Source: an uncultured Lachnospiraceae bacterium
GTDB lineage: Bacteria > Bacillota > Clostridia > Lachnospirales > Lachnospiraceae
Direction of reading: 5' to 3'
NCBI GenBank assembly: GCA_910587105.1
Contig: CAJUMB010000056.1
Span: 1 to 22,615 of the forward strand
Length of the DNA: 22,615 nucleotides
In this document: piece after piece, positions 15,569-22,615 of the stretch
Layout: the number at the start of each line of letters is the position of its first letter
Position numbering within the stretch: the first letter of the stretch is position 1
Position numbers and translations under genes: made by a program
Notes under the pieces: model-generated
Databases searched by the model: none
What the model saw: the letters and a program-made list of their open reading frames with translations, nothing else
Told to the model about the DNA's origin: nothing

Positions 15569-15629
15569 TGTATGGACAGATTCCCGGATGTGTAAGTCTG
15601 CTTTACACATCCGGGAATCTGTCCATACA
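15569..15629. repeat. Perfect 27-bp inverted repeat
   Basis: Arms 15569-15595 and 15603-15629 are exact reverse complements (core ATTCCCGGATGTG) around a seven-base loop. There is no U-tract on either side. It lies between the group II intron remnant and the promoter at 15648. It could be a factor-dependent terminator, an insertion-element end, or a protein site. Confidence 0.8.
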
Positions 15630-15647
15630 CACATCAAAAACTGACAG

Positions 15648-15677
15648 TTGTGAAAATGTCACTGTATCTGCTATAAC
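15648..15677 (+). promoter_or_regulatory. Candidate promoter of the sensory cluster
   Basis: TTGTGA (15648-15653), 18 bases, TATAAC (15672-15677), 27 bases before the first start codon of the next gene. Confidence 0.5.
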
Positions 15678-15704
15678 AGACATAACTTAAAGGAGACGGG
15701 AGGG

Positions 15705-16157
15705 ATGACCATTATGAGCCAAGAAAGAATTTTCGCAATAAAACTCAGTGAATTGGAACACCAATATGAGCAAACTTTGGGTTGTCTGAAGTCATATCAG
15801 ACAGAGGACCGCCAAAAAATCCAGCAGGATTTGGAACAAGTCTTTGAGAAATATCGTGACGCAGAACGGCGGCTGTTGAGAGGTGTTAATACCAGCCGTT
15901 CCCCGGCAGTTGCCGCCCTGTCCGGGGCACAGCTCTCTTATGACCGCCGCGTTCGAGAAATCCTCCAGGGCAAATTACCCGGTTTTCTTCACAAAGGCGA
16001 CGGAAGCTTTTCCGCAGATCAGGTAGAAGCAATCAGCCTGTACGGAGAATATGCCATCGACTTTGCCGCTCAAGCCATACGCTACGCACATTTGGTTATA
16101 TTATTCGCTATTGACGCACAGATCAGTTTAGATGAACAAAGGCAGGAATCAACATGA
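15705..16157 (+). CDS. Unknown soluble 150-aa protein
   Basis: I do not recognise this family. The protein is largely helical and charged: the N-terminal half (about residues 5-62) has heptad-like spacing suggesting a coiled coil, and a middle part reads GAQLSYDRRVREILQGKLPG. The C-terminal helix (IDFAAQAIRYAHLVILFAIDA) is hydrophobic and might touch the membrane. Two starts are possible: ATG 15705 after AAAGGAG, or ATG 15714 after GGGAGGG. The stop overlaps the ATG of the membrane protein (ATGA), so the two are probably co-translated and act together. Confidence 0.75.
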   Translation: MTIMSQERIFAIKLSELEHQYEQTLGCLKSYQTEDRQKIQQDLEQVFEKYRDAERRLLRGVNTSRSPAVAALSGAQLSYDRRVREILQGKLPGFLHKGDGSFSADQVEAISLYGEYAIDFAAQAIRYAHLVILFAIDAQISLDEQRQEST

Positions 16158-16711
16158 ATATCAGACAAAAGCTCTCAGTTACGGCGCTTGGCACCGTGGA
16201 AATTCTGACTGGAATCTTACTACTAATCAATCCTGTGGGGCTTACCACCTGGATTATCATCATAGCGGGCATTATCCTGACGCTGATCGGCATTTTCAAA
16301 ATCATTGCCTATTTCCGGCTTCCGGCAGAGGAGGCTGCGCTTCAGAAATCTCTCGTATTTGGAATCCTGGCGGTTCTGGCGGGGGTATGGTGTATGTTCC
16401 GAAGCAGCTGGTTTATTGCTTTGTTTCCATTGCTTACGACCTTGTACGGATTAATCGTGCTAATCAGCGGTGTTACAAAGATTCAGTGGTCCGCGGATAT
16501 GATTCGGCTGAAAAAAAGGCAATGGGGATGGATGGCCCTTTCTGCCGCTATTACAATCATCTGTGCAGCCACTATTTTGCGGCATCCTTTCGCCGCTGCC
16601 GCTACGCTTTGGATGTTTATTGGCATTACCATGATTGTGGAGGCTATAATCGACATTCTTTCGACTATTTTTATTCGGGACCATAACGAAGATTTTGTAA
16701 AAATGAAATAA
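16154..16711 (+). CDS. DUF308/HdeD-like membrane protein
   Basis: This 185-aa integral membrane protein has about six hydrophobic helices in closely spaced pairs (for example VEILTGILLLINPVGL, WIIIIAGIILTLIGIFKIIA, SLVFGILAVLAGVWCMF, AATLWMFIGITMIVEAIIDI). The G-x-x-x-I-x-x-G repeats and N-P turn after the first helix are typical of DUF308/HdeD proteins. HdeD has been linked to acid resistance in E. coli; here the function is open. Its ATG overlaps the previous stop by four bases. Confidence 0.82.
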   Translation: MNIRQKLSVTALGTVEILTGILLLINPVGLTTWIIIIAGIILTLIGIFKIIAYFRLPAEEAALQKSLVFGILAVLAGVWCMFRSSWFIALFPLLTTLYGLIVLISGVTKIQWSADMIRLKKRQWGWMALSAAITIICAATILRHPFAAAATLWMFIGITMIVEAIIDILSTIFIRDHNEDFVKMK

Positions 16712-16765
16712 AAAATCTCAGAAAGCCGCACTCCGGGCGGTGCGGGACGGAAGTACGCCCTGTAA

Positions 16766-16980
16766 TTTGACTTGGAGGAAAGCCTTAAGGCGGTTATTGC
16801 TGGGTATCAGAAGAAAAACGCCATCTTCACCGACAAGGAGCAGTGGATAGCCGCCTATCACGAAATCGATCATGATTTTATAGCAGCTAAGCAGACTCCG
16901 TTGGCCCGGTGCAGAAAATCACTACCGTTCCCCGCACCTCTGTTTGGCGATTTATTGCACAAAAAATTTGTGAATATATG
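16766..16980 (+). pseudogene. Decayed ORF in frame with the downstream MCP
   Basis: The frame open from 16766 encodes FDLEESLKAVIAGYQKKNAI and TDKEQWIAAYHEIDHDF, which look like real protein, then lower-complexity residues running without a stop into the chemotaxis protein. Another frame from 16909 reads QKITTVPRTSVWRFIAQKIC and EYMEEK, which also looks protein-like and would continue the first part after a frameshift near 16900-16915. No good ribosome site precedes it. I read it as the remnant of a small gene; the family is unknown. Confidence 0.4.
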
Positions 16981-16993
16981 GAGGAAAAATGTC

Positions 16994-18781
16994 ATGTTAA
17001 AAAACATGAAAGTAAAAAACAGTTTGTTGCTTGGCTATCGTATCACCATCGGGGTTTCCCTGCTCCTGATCGTTACCAGCCTATTCATGATGGTCAACAT
17101 CAAAAACAGCTACAATGAGCTGCTTAATGAGGATGCCCAGGCAAATCAGTATATCTTATACTGCCGGGTTAACTCGCTGCTGACCGGACGAAATATCCGT
17201 GATGCCTATCTTGTCCCTGGTTCTGCGGCAAACGAAGATCTGCTTCGGGCTGCGGAAAAGGCACAGGATAGCCTATTTGCCAATATAGAATTACTGAAGG
17301 AGCATTTTCCATCCCAGCTGGAACGCAGTAAATTGGATGAGTATATTGCGGCAACAATCAGCTGGGCTGATACGAATCCGCAGCTTATTGAGTGGTATCG
17401 CCAGTATGCCAAAACTGGCGATGAATCATATCTCCAGAAAGGTATTCAGTTTATCTATAAAACAGATATACCTGATCAGGAGAAGATGTCCACAGCTGCA
17501 ACAGCCTTGGACAATTATTTGGTTCAAGGCATGGCCGACGAGCGGGAGCGTATTGAATTTAAGGTCATTCTAACCATTGCTATTGGTGTTATAGCTATGG
17601 CTGTCACCATTATTGCAGTCATTACATTGGGGCTTATGATTATTAAAACAATCACCATTCCTGTTGCTCAGGTTCAAAATGCTTTGGTTGGATTCTCACA
17701 GGGCAATCTGGACGTTCCCGTTGACTATCAGAGCAAGAACGAATTAGGAGTGATGTGCGATGCCCTGCGAAGCAGCCAAGCAACTCTCTCTGGTATCATT
17801 CAAGATGCAGCATACTTGCTCAAGGAGATGGCAGAGGGAAATTTTGATGTACATAGTAAGGACACATCTATGTATGTCGGTGCGCTGGAAACCATCATCA
17901 AATCTATCAGGGACATCAATCATCAGCTCAGTGATGCACTCCTGAAAATTGCACAAGGTACAGCTCAAGTTTCCGCTGGTGCGGATCAGGTGTCAACAGG
18001 TGCTCAGTCCTTGGCTCAGGGCGCGACCGAACAGGCCAGCACACTTCAGGAATTGACAGCAACGATTACGGAAATTTCCAAAGCATCACAGCGTACCGAC
18101 CTTGCTGCCCATGAAGCAAAAATCAGTGTTCAAGCAACAGGAGCACAGGTAGAAAAAATGAACCAGCAGGTAGATGTTTTGAACCAGGCGATGAACAAAA
18201 TTGAACTTTCTTCTCAAGAAATGAGCAAAATCATCAAGACTATTGAGGAAATTGCGTTCCAGACGAATATCCTGGCACTGAACGCTGCAGTAGAAGCTGC
18301 TCGCGCCGGCAACGCCGGAAAGGGGTTTGCAGTAGTGGCGAATGAGGTACGCAGCTTAGCGGCTAAATCGGATGAATCAGCCAAAGCAACAAAGAAGTTA
18401 ATAGCTGATGCTATCAGCTCGGTTCAGGGTGGGAGTGATATTGTCGAACAAGTGACTCTGGCTTTAATTGAGTGCAAGGGATTAACGGAAGAAGTTGTGA
18501 ACCGTGTAGATGTGGTTACTGATGGCGTTGAAGTTCAAACAGCTTCTATTAAACAAGTGACCGAAAGCATTGACCAGCTTTCTTCTGTGGTTCAAACAAA
18601 CTCCGCGACAAGTGAGGAGTCTGCGGCGGCCAGCGAAGAACTTGCCAGTCAAGCTGTTACGATAAAAAATTTGGTTGGACGTTTTAACTTTCGTCATACA
18701 GATGGCAGTATTCACTCGATATCGCCCATTACTTATGATGGAGATGTTGTTGCTGGTAATATGAATGCTGATAAATACTAA
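16994..18781 (+). CDS. Methyl-accepting chemotaxis protein
   Basis: This 595-aa transmembrane chemoreceptor has TM1 at about 11-34, an extracellular helical sensor (35-188) of four-helix-bundle type, TM2 at about 190-218, a HAMP domain (219-270), and a long cytoplasmic coiled-coil signalling domain. The hairpin tip that contacts CheA and CheW is intact (IEEIAFQTNILALNAAVEAA, 417-436, then RAGNAGKGFAVVANEVRSLA). I start at 16994 because GGAGGA lies eight bases upstream and TM1 follows directly; the same frame is open 76 codons further back but without such a site. No che genes are in the window. The HD-GYP gene follows 122 bases later. Confidence 0.93.
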   Translation: MLKNMKVKNSLLLGYRITIGVSLLLIVTSLFMMVNIKNSYNELLNEDAQANQYILYCRVNSLLTGRNIRDAYLVPGSAANEDLLRAAEKAQDSLFANIELLKEHFPSQLERSKLDEYIAATISWADTNPQLIEWYRQYAKTGDESYLQKGIQFIYKTDIPDQEKMSTAATALDNYLVQGMADERERIEFKVILTIAIGVIAMAVTIIAVITLGLMIIKTITIPVAQVQNALVGFSQGNLDVPVDYQSKNELGVMCDALRSSQATLSGIIQDAAYLLKEMAEGNFDVHSKDTSMYVGALETIIKSIRDINHQLSDALLKIAQGTAQVSAGADQVSTGAQSLAQGATEQASTLQELTATITEISKASQRTDLAAHEAKISVQATGAQVEKMNQQVDVLNQAMNKIELSSQEMSKIIKTIEEIAFQTNILALNAAVEAARAGNAGKGFAVVANEVRSLAAKSDESAKATKKLIADAISSVQGGSDIVEQVTLALIECKGLTEEVVNRVDVVTDGVEVQTASIKQVTESIDQLSSVVQTNSATSEESAAASEELASQAVTIKNLVGRFNFRHTDGSIHSISPITYDGDVVAGNMNADKY

Positions 18782-18903
18782 AAAACTTACGGGTTTTATT
18801 ATAAAAAGAAACCATTACCGGCACGGAATTTACAAAAATTTTGAACGCACAAGATTCCGAGTAACAAATGGTCGCCCTTATAGTCAAAGGAGAAATATGT
18901 CAA

Positions 18904-19605
18904 ATGTATCGAACCTTTAAAAATCAACGGAAAGCAGAATATATTCGGTGGCACGCATACAGCGGAAAAAGACTTATCCTGCCACCTTCCAATCCTCAAA
19001 AGATTTTGCAGATCAGGCACCTGATCCGGCATTATGAAGCGTGTTTGGCAGTTGTTGATATGCTTGACGCCAAGGACCCCTATACGGCAGAGCACTCTTT
19101 GCGGGTATCCAAAATGTGCCTTCGCCTTGCGCTGATGCTTCGCCTGCCCCGCGTAAGAATTATGACCGTCACGATTGCCGCCGGCGTTCACGACATTGGA
19201 AAGGTGGGGGTCCCGGACTGTGTTTTGCTAAAGGAGGGACCTTTAGATGACCATGAATATGATGTGATCAAGCACCATCCGGGGATTGGCGCGGATGTCC
19301 TTTTGAAAATCCATGGTTATGAGAGAATCGCAGCCGGTGTGTGGCATCATCATGAACGATGGGATGGGTCCGGCTACCCGGACGGGCAGTCCGGTACGGA
19401 AATCCCCCTTTATTCACGCATGATCGCGCTGTGCGATTCCATAGACGCAATGCGTTCCAGCCGGTCTTACCGGAAAGGAATGACTGATTGCGACTGCCGT
19501 CAGGAGATTGAAAAGAACGCCGGGATTATGTATGATCCGGAATTAGCATCTCTCTGCCTATCGAATTGGGACTTCCTTATTGGCGATTTGTATGTGAACA
19601 TTTAA
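18904..19605 (+). CDS. HD-GYP domain protein, c-di-GMP phosphodiesterase-like
   Basis: This 233-aa protein is almost entirely an HD-GYP domain, which hydrolyses cyclic di-GMP. Seen are EHSLRVS (His 64), HDIGKVGVPD (HD at 96-97), the metal-binding HHPGIG (124-129), HHHERWDGSGYPDG (148-161) with the GYP motif, and DSIDAM (178-183). No N-terminal sensor or receiver domain is present beyond about 45 residues. I start at the ATG at 18904, served by AAAGGAG; an ATG at 18868 lacks a ribosome site. Its place behind an MCP suggests a link between taxis and c-di-GMP signalling, but it has its own gap and may be separately transcribed. Confidence 0.9.
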   Translation: MYRTFKNQRKAEYIRWHAYSGKRLILPPSNPQKILQIRHLIRHYEACLAVVDMLDAKDPYTAEHSLRVSKMCLRLALMLRLPRVRIMTVTIAAGVHDIGKVGVPDCVLLKEGPLDDHEYDVIKHHPGIGADVLLKIHGYERIAAGVWHHHERWDGSGYPDGQSGTEIPLYSRMIALCDSIDAMRSSRSYRKGMTDCDCRQEIEKNAGIMYDPELASLCLSNWDFLIGDLYVNI

Positions 19606-19633
19606 CACTGCCAGATTGGGGGATCGTGTGAAT

Positions 19634-19672
19634 CTAGTACATAGGATATTTATTGAATATCCTATGTACTAG
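19634..19672. repeat. Perfect 17-bp inverted repeat
   Basis: CTAGTACATAGGATATT (19634-19650) and its exact complement (19656-19672) surround a five-base loop. It follows the HD-GYP stop by 28 bases and may end that transcript, though no T-run follows. Its right arm shares its last five bases with the start of the MITE-like element. Confidence 0.8.
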
Positions 19673-19852
19673 AGCGTGTCTTAAAAATCATTCACGCCAC
19701 CCATACGCCCCACTTTGCGGCAGATTTGCCCCTTATTCGGTTGCTGTAGCCCGCTACAGCGCCCTCATGCGGAACAAATCTCCCATATCATACCCTTGGG
19801 TACAAATTGTGACGCACGGTTGACATAAAGCAATTTTCAAACACGCTCTAGT
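19668..19852. mobile_element. Complete MITE-like element, about 185 bp
   Basis: The ends are inverted repeats: ACTAGAGCGTGTCTTAAAAA at the left and the complement of ACTAGAGCGTGTTTGAAAAT at the right. The middle has a strong hairpin (GCTGTAGC 19743-19750, GCTACAGC 19753-19760). The right half matches positions 1-101 and the right end matches the element at 13808-13968. It has no coding capacity, so any movement would depend on a transposase elsewhere. It lies behind the MATE gene. Confidence 0.7.
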
Positions 19853-19863
19853 CAACGAATTTA

Positions 19864-21207
19864 CTATGCTTTCAAAACCTTTTTAGGATGATTGCTCATA
19901 TACATTATCAAACAAATCGTCGTAAGAATTATCTCAACAATAAGTTGTGTAAGGATTACTCCGTTCAGCTTAAAGAAATAGTTCAGCATCGCAACTCCAG
20001 GTATAAATAGAACAACATTTCTAAGCAATGTGATAATCAATGAATTTAATGCTTTGCCAAGCGCTTGGAAATATGCAGTCACCATATTTATTATGCCCAA
20101 TAAAGGAGCATGGAAGCATAACAAACGTAAGAACCACGCTGTTTGCGTAATCAATTCTTCATTATCCAAGAATATTCCAGCTAATATGCGGTTTAAAAAG
20201 AATAAAGCAATCGTGAATATCGACCCTAATACAACTCCATATATGGTTGCGGCACGCATAGAACAAGCAAGCCGTTTTTCGCTCTTTTGTCCATAACAAT
20301 ACCCCACCAAAGGAGCAGTTCCCTGTGACAGTCCTACGGACAACATAATCGGGAACATATCTATTTTGTAGGCAATACCATAAGATGCCACTGCATCAGA
20401 GCCATATATTCCAATAAAATTATTCAGAACAATATTTGCTGCGCTCAACATAACTGTAATAAGCGCTCCTGGGATTCCAATCTTAATAACATTGCCTGCC
20501 ATTTCCTTTTCACAAGAAAAATATCTTAGTGACATTTTCACACATTCATTCTTTTTTCTTTCCTGAATCATCAGGCAGATAACATAATAAACCGCTGCAC
20601 AGACAAATCCAAAGGACGTAGCAATTGCCGCTCCTTTTGTTCCCATCTTAAGCAATACAATCAATATCCAGTCAAATACTATATTCACTCCATTTCCAAT
20701 AGCAAGACCGATTGTAGCTTCTTTAATCAACCCAATAGAACGGAACGAATGAACCAACCCGTTGGAAAGCATAATTGCAGGAGTCCCTATAAATATCCAT
20801 TTCAAATAGTCACATGTATATTCAAGATTCTCTTCATCTGCTCCAATAATATTAGCAATCTGATTTATGAACAGAAGACCAATTATCATCACGCAAATTC
20901 CTGCAATTGCCATTGCATAAGTACAAAAGTTAAAGCACTTTGCAGAATCTTCTTTCCTGCCCTCTCCTATCATTCTCGCAATTACGGAACTGCCACCCAT
21001 ACCAAAGATACATGCTATTGACATGATAATTAAAAGAACCGGTACACATAGCGTAACAGCAGCAATCATAGCAGGTTCTTTTGTTAAAGAAACAAAATAT
21101 GTATCTGCTGTGTTATAAATAAGTGTTGTTAGGGAACCTAACATTGCAGGCAGCCCAAGTTTCAATACTGCTTTTGAAATACTCTTTTCTTCGAATATGT
21201 TATTCAT
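19864..21207 (-). CDS. MATE family multidrug efflux transporter
   Basis: This 447-aa inner-membrane protein has the length and twelve-helix layout of MATE/NorM-type cation antiporters. The N-terminus AVLKLGLPAMLGSLTTLIYN followed by TADTYFV is the family signature, and the second half repeats it (IKIGIPGALITVMLSAANIV, GLSQGTAPLVGYCYGQ). GAGGTG precedes the ATG. It is divergent from a Crp/Fnr-like regulator, and the two promoters overlap. Composition is more AT-rich than the region around 1500-9000, hinting at separate ancestry. The substrate is unknown. Confidence 0.93.
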   Translation of the reverse strand: MNNIFEEKSISKAVLKLGLPAMLGSLTTLIYNTADTYFVSLTKEPAMIAAVTLCVPVLLIIMSIACIFGMGGSSVIARMIGEGRKEDSAKCFNFCTYAMAIAGICVMIIGLLFINQIANIIGADEENLEYTCDYLKWIFIGTPAIMLSNGLVHSFRSIGLIKEATIGLAIGNGVNIVFDWILIVLLKMGTKGAAIATSFGFVCAAVYYVICLMIQERKKNECVKMSLRYFSCEKEMAGNVIKIGIPGALITVMLSAANIVLNNFIGIYGSDAVASYGIAYKIDMFPIMLSVGLSQGTAPLVGYCYGQKSEKRLACSMRAATIYGVVLGSIFTIALFFLNRILAGIFLDNEELITQTAWFLRLLCFHAPLLGIINMVTAYFQALGKALNSLIITLLRNVVLFIPGVAMLNYFFKLNGVILTQLIVEIILTTICLIMYMSNHPKKVLKA

Positions 21208-21224
21208 AAAATTTCACCTCGCTA

Positions 21225-21278
21225 TTGTTTTCCATTAAATTTTAATATATAATGAAAGAAAATAACGAGACAAATGTC
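21225..21278. promoter_or_regulatory. Overlapping divergent promoters of MATE and Crp/Fnr genes
   Basis: Rightward: TTGTTT (21225-21230), 17 bases, TATAAT (21248-21253). Leftward: TTGTCT (21268-21273 on the minus strand), 18 bases, TATATT (21244-21249). The -10 boxes overlap, so the promoters exclude each other. GACAAATGTC (21269-21278), an inverted repeat GACA-AA-TGTC, overlaps the leftward -35 and could be an operator. Confidence 0.6.
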
Positions 21279-21295
21279 CTGTTTTGGGGTTTTTA

Positions 21296-21907
21296 ATGAA
21301 AAAAATATATAACACTTCAAAAATTGATGAAGCACTAAACGCTTGTATATATGCTGATACGCTCCGTTCGCTGCAAGTTCCTGTTTTTCTGATTGAATAT
21401 GAATCTGGTGAAAGCGTGTCAAATTATAACTATTTCCAAGTTGTAATAAGCGGAAATCTTTCCATATCATTTATCCGTGACGATGGCAGTGCTTACAGTC
21501 TTTCAAACGGCGGTAAAAATTACATTATTGGTGAAATGGATTTTTTTGTAGTTGGTAATGATAATGTTCTTGCTGAAGCTATAAGTCCCCTTCTTACAAT
21601 TGCAATTGACACTGTTCAATATAAGGATAATCTGCTCCAAAACATAGCTTTCCTACAGTTAATGGCTGCAACACTGGCAAATAAAATAAGTGTGATGACA
21701 AATGCTGATGCAGCGCCATCCTCACTTTCCGAACGCATTCTCAATTATATGAAATTCAAATGCGACAATCATATTTTATCTGGAATAGAAAAAACCGCTT
21801 TTAGACTTCATTGCAGCTCAAGACAGCTTCAGCGTATTTTAAATCAATTGGAAAAGGATAATGTCGTAACCAAAATTGGAAAAGGCCGGTACATTATGAA
21901 AAATTAA
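21296..21907 (+). CDS. Crp/Fnr-family transcriptional regulator
   Basis: This 203-aa regulator has an N-terminal cyclic-nucleotide-binding-like barrel (about residues 20-115, with YFQVVISGNLSISFIRDDGS and an IIGEMDFF turn) and a C-terminal winged helix (about 140-203; HCSSRQLQRILNQLEKDN as recognition region). No Fnr-type cysteine cluster is present, and the cAMP-contact residues are not obvious. I choose the ATG at 21296; a TTG four codons upstream is possible, but neither has a strong ribosome site. Divergence from the MATE gene suggests it controls efflux. Confidence 0.85.
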   Translation: MKKIYNTSKIDEALNACIYADTLRSLQVPVFLIEYESGESVSNYNYFQVVISGNLSISFIRDDGSAYSLSNGGKNYIIGEMDFFVVGNDNVLAEAISPLLTIAIDTVQYKDNLLQNIAFLQLMAATLANKISVMTNADAAPSSLSERILNYMKFKCDNHILSGIEKTAFRLHCSSRQLQRILNQLEKDNVVTKIGKGRYIMKN

Positions 21908-21942
21908 ATAGTAATTTACCCAAATGCCTTCGTATTTGTTTT

Positions 21943-21977
21943 AGCGGTACTTCCACACATACCGCAGAAGTGCCGCT
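21943..21977. repeat. Dispersed hairpin repeat, copy B
   Basis: AGCGGTACTTC (21943-21953) pairs with GAAGTGCCGCT (21967-21977) with one G-T pair. The loop holds CACATACCGCA as in copy A at 664-700. It may serve as the terminator of the Crp/Fnr gene, 36 bases upstream, but lacks a T-run. Confidence 0.55.
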
Positions 21978-22035
21978 CTCTGCCTATGAATAGATTATCT
22001 CACTCTCCACAGCTTCTATCACACATGCCCCAATA

Positions 22036-22293
22036 CTACTCATTTTTTGAACCCATATTTTCCGTACCGCCAGTCTGCAAAATCAGTTCATGGAATGGCT
22101 TTTCCTGCTTGGAGTTCCGTATCTTCTCGTAATAATCGGAAATGCGGCGGTCTGCCCTCGTCTATTTTTCATTATATCTCTGTAATGCTTCACCAAAGAG
22201 TTTATAATATACTTTTATGATATTCTCGTTGCAATAATCTACATTAAGGTGTGAACGCTCTCCATGAGGCGTTTTGTCAAGTGCCTTTTTGAG
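22036..22293 (-). pseudogene. MobV/Pre relaxase fragment with in-frame stop
   Basis: One frame on the minus strand reads DKTPHGERSHLNVDYCNENI, then VYYKLFGEALQRYNEK, an amber stop (22162-22164), then TRADRRISDYYEKIRNSKQE and KPFHELILQ, ending at 22036. This is the N-terminal region of MobV/Pre plasmid-mobilisation relaxases. In intact relatives I would expect a Gln between NEK and TRADR, so a single CAG-to-TAG change explains the stop. The true N-terminus (beyond a TAA at 22294) and everything after about residue 85 are missing. It is a dead mobile-element remnant. Confidence 0.7.
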
Positions 22294-22531
22294 TTATTGA
22301 CGCAAAACTTTTCCGCGCGGCGGGAAACGGGCAGAAAAAACGGGTGCAAAACGCGCCTATGGACGGTTAAAAGCTGTTTTCGTGGGTAGGTATTATAAAA
22401 AGCTCTTATCCTGTGGATTTTCGCGTCTACAACGCCTTAAAAATCAAGCCTTTTTAAGCCCTATTGCGTAACATTCCATTCTGTTTTTTGGAAGAGGTCG
22501 GGGGCGGGGGGCAGAGCCACCGCAAAACCTA
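22294..22531. other. Non-coding stretch upstream of the relaxase remnant
   Basis: No convincing gene is seen. It contains GC-rich blocks (TTTTCCGCGCGGCGGGAAAC at 22308-22327) and a weak hairpin (CTTAAAAA 22436-22443, TTTTTAAG 22451-22458). Its place before a mob gene is where an oriT or leader would be in an intact element; that is inference. Confidence 0.35.
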
Positions 22532-22615
22532 TCAATAGCCGCCGAAGTAGTGCAGACGGTTTGGATAGTCGGAACGGACGTAGAACGGGGATTGTTTTTC
22601 ATAATTGGGTATGGT
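22532..22615 (-). CDS. C-terminal end of an unidentified gene, cut by the window edge
   Basis: Twenty-seven sense codons run in from the right edge on the minus strand and end at a TGA (22532-22534). The reading, YEKQSPFYVRSDYPNRLHYF then GGY, looks like real protein rather than chance. I do not recognise it. Position suggests a gene of the same integrated mobile element as the relaxase remnant. Confidence 0.35.
   Translation of the reverse strand, partial: TIPNYEKQSPFYVRSDYPNRLHYFGGY

Noticed and set aside
22436..22458. Terminator or oriT hairpin in the right-hand non-coding stretch
   Set aside because: The stem is eight A/T-rich pairs only, so it could occur by chance.
1..22615. CRISPR array, tRNA or rRNA genes
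   Set aside because: No regularly spaced direct repeats and no cloverleaf or rRNA sequence were recognised on either strand.

Overview
The window looks like chromosome of an anaerobic gut-type Firmicute, most likely a Lachnospiraceae/Clostridia member. Supporting signs are strong AGGAGG-type ribosome sites, moderate GC, sigma-A promoters with 17-bp spacers, oxygen-sensitive enzymes (multi-[4Fe-4S] oxidoreductase, radical SAM protein), HypA/HypB, a DegV protein, and remnants of a group II intron and a MobV relaxase. The species cannot be named from the sequence alone.

Region 1 (about 1-9110) is the most coherent part. A divergent promoter region at 4568-4688 carries two identical perfect 14-bp palindromes (TGTGGTATACCACA). 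Leftward runs an operon of a large iron-sulfur/FAD oxidoreductase, hypA and hypB. Rightward runs a CrtI/retinol-saturase-like flavoprotein followed without a gap by an NAD(P)H:[2Fe-2S] reductase. Next comes a FadR-type GntR regulator whose own promoter holds two direct half-sites of the palindrome, then a convergent HAD phosphatase whose promoter carries a one-mismatch copy. The four transcription units therefore look like one local regulon around an uncharacterised redox pathway. A cysteine-rich DUF3795 protein lies to the left.

Region 2 (9360-13188), on the plus strand, holds an MscS-related membrane protein, a translationally coupled frame-broken ORF ending like HPr, a radical SAM/SPASM-like protein, and a DegV fatty-acid-binding protein. 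Two DhaS-like TetR regulators follow (13230-13787 minus, 14373-14927 plus). They flank a MITE-like hairpin element that sits in the 5' leader of the first.

Region 3 (14928-19605) starts with a deletion-ridden group II intron remnant and a perfect 27-bp inverted repeat. A sensory cluster follows: an unknown 150-aa protein overlapping a DUF308/HdeD-like membrane protein, a decayed ORF, a methyl-accepting chemotaxis protein, and an HD-GYP cyclic-di-GMP phosphodiesterase-like protein.

Region 4 (19606-22615) holds a 17-bp hairpin, a MITE-like element related to the one cut off at the left edge, and a divergent MATE efflux pump/Crp-Fnr regulator pair. It ends with mobile-element debris, including a MobV relaxase pseudogene with an in-frame amber stop. 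No rRNA, tRNA or CRISPR array was seen.
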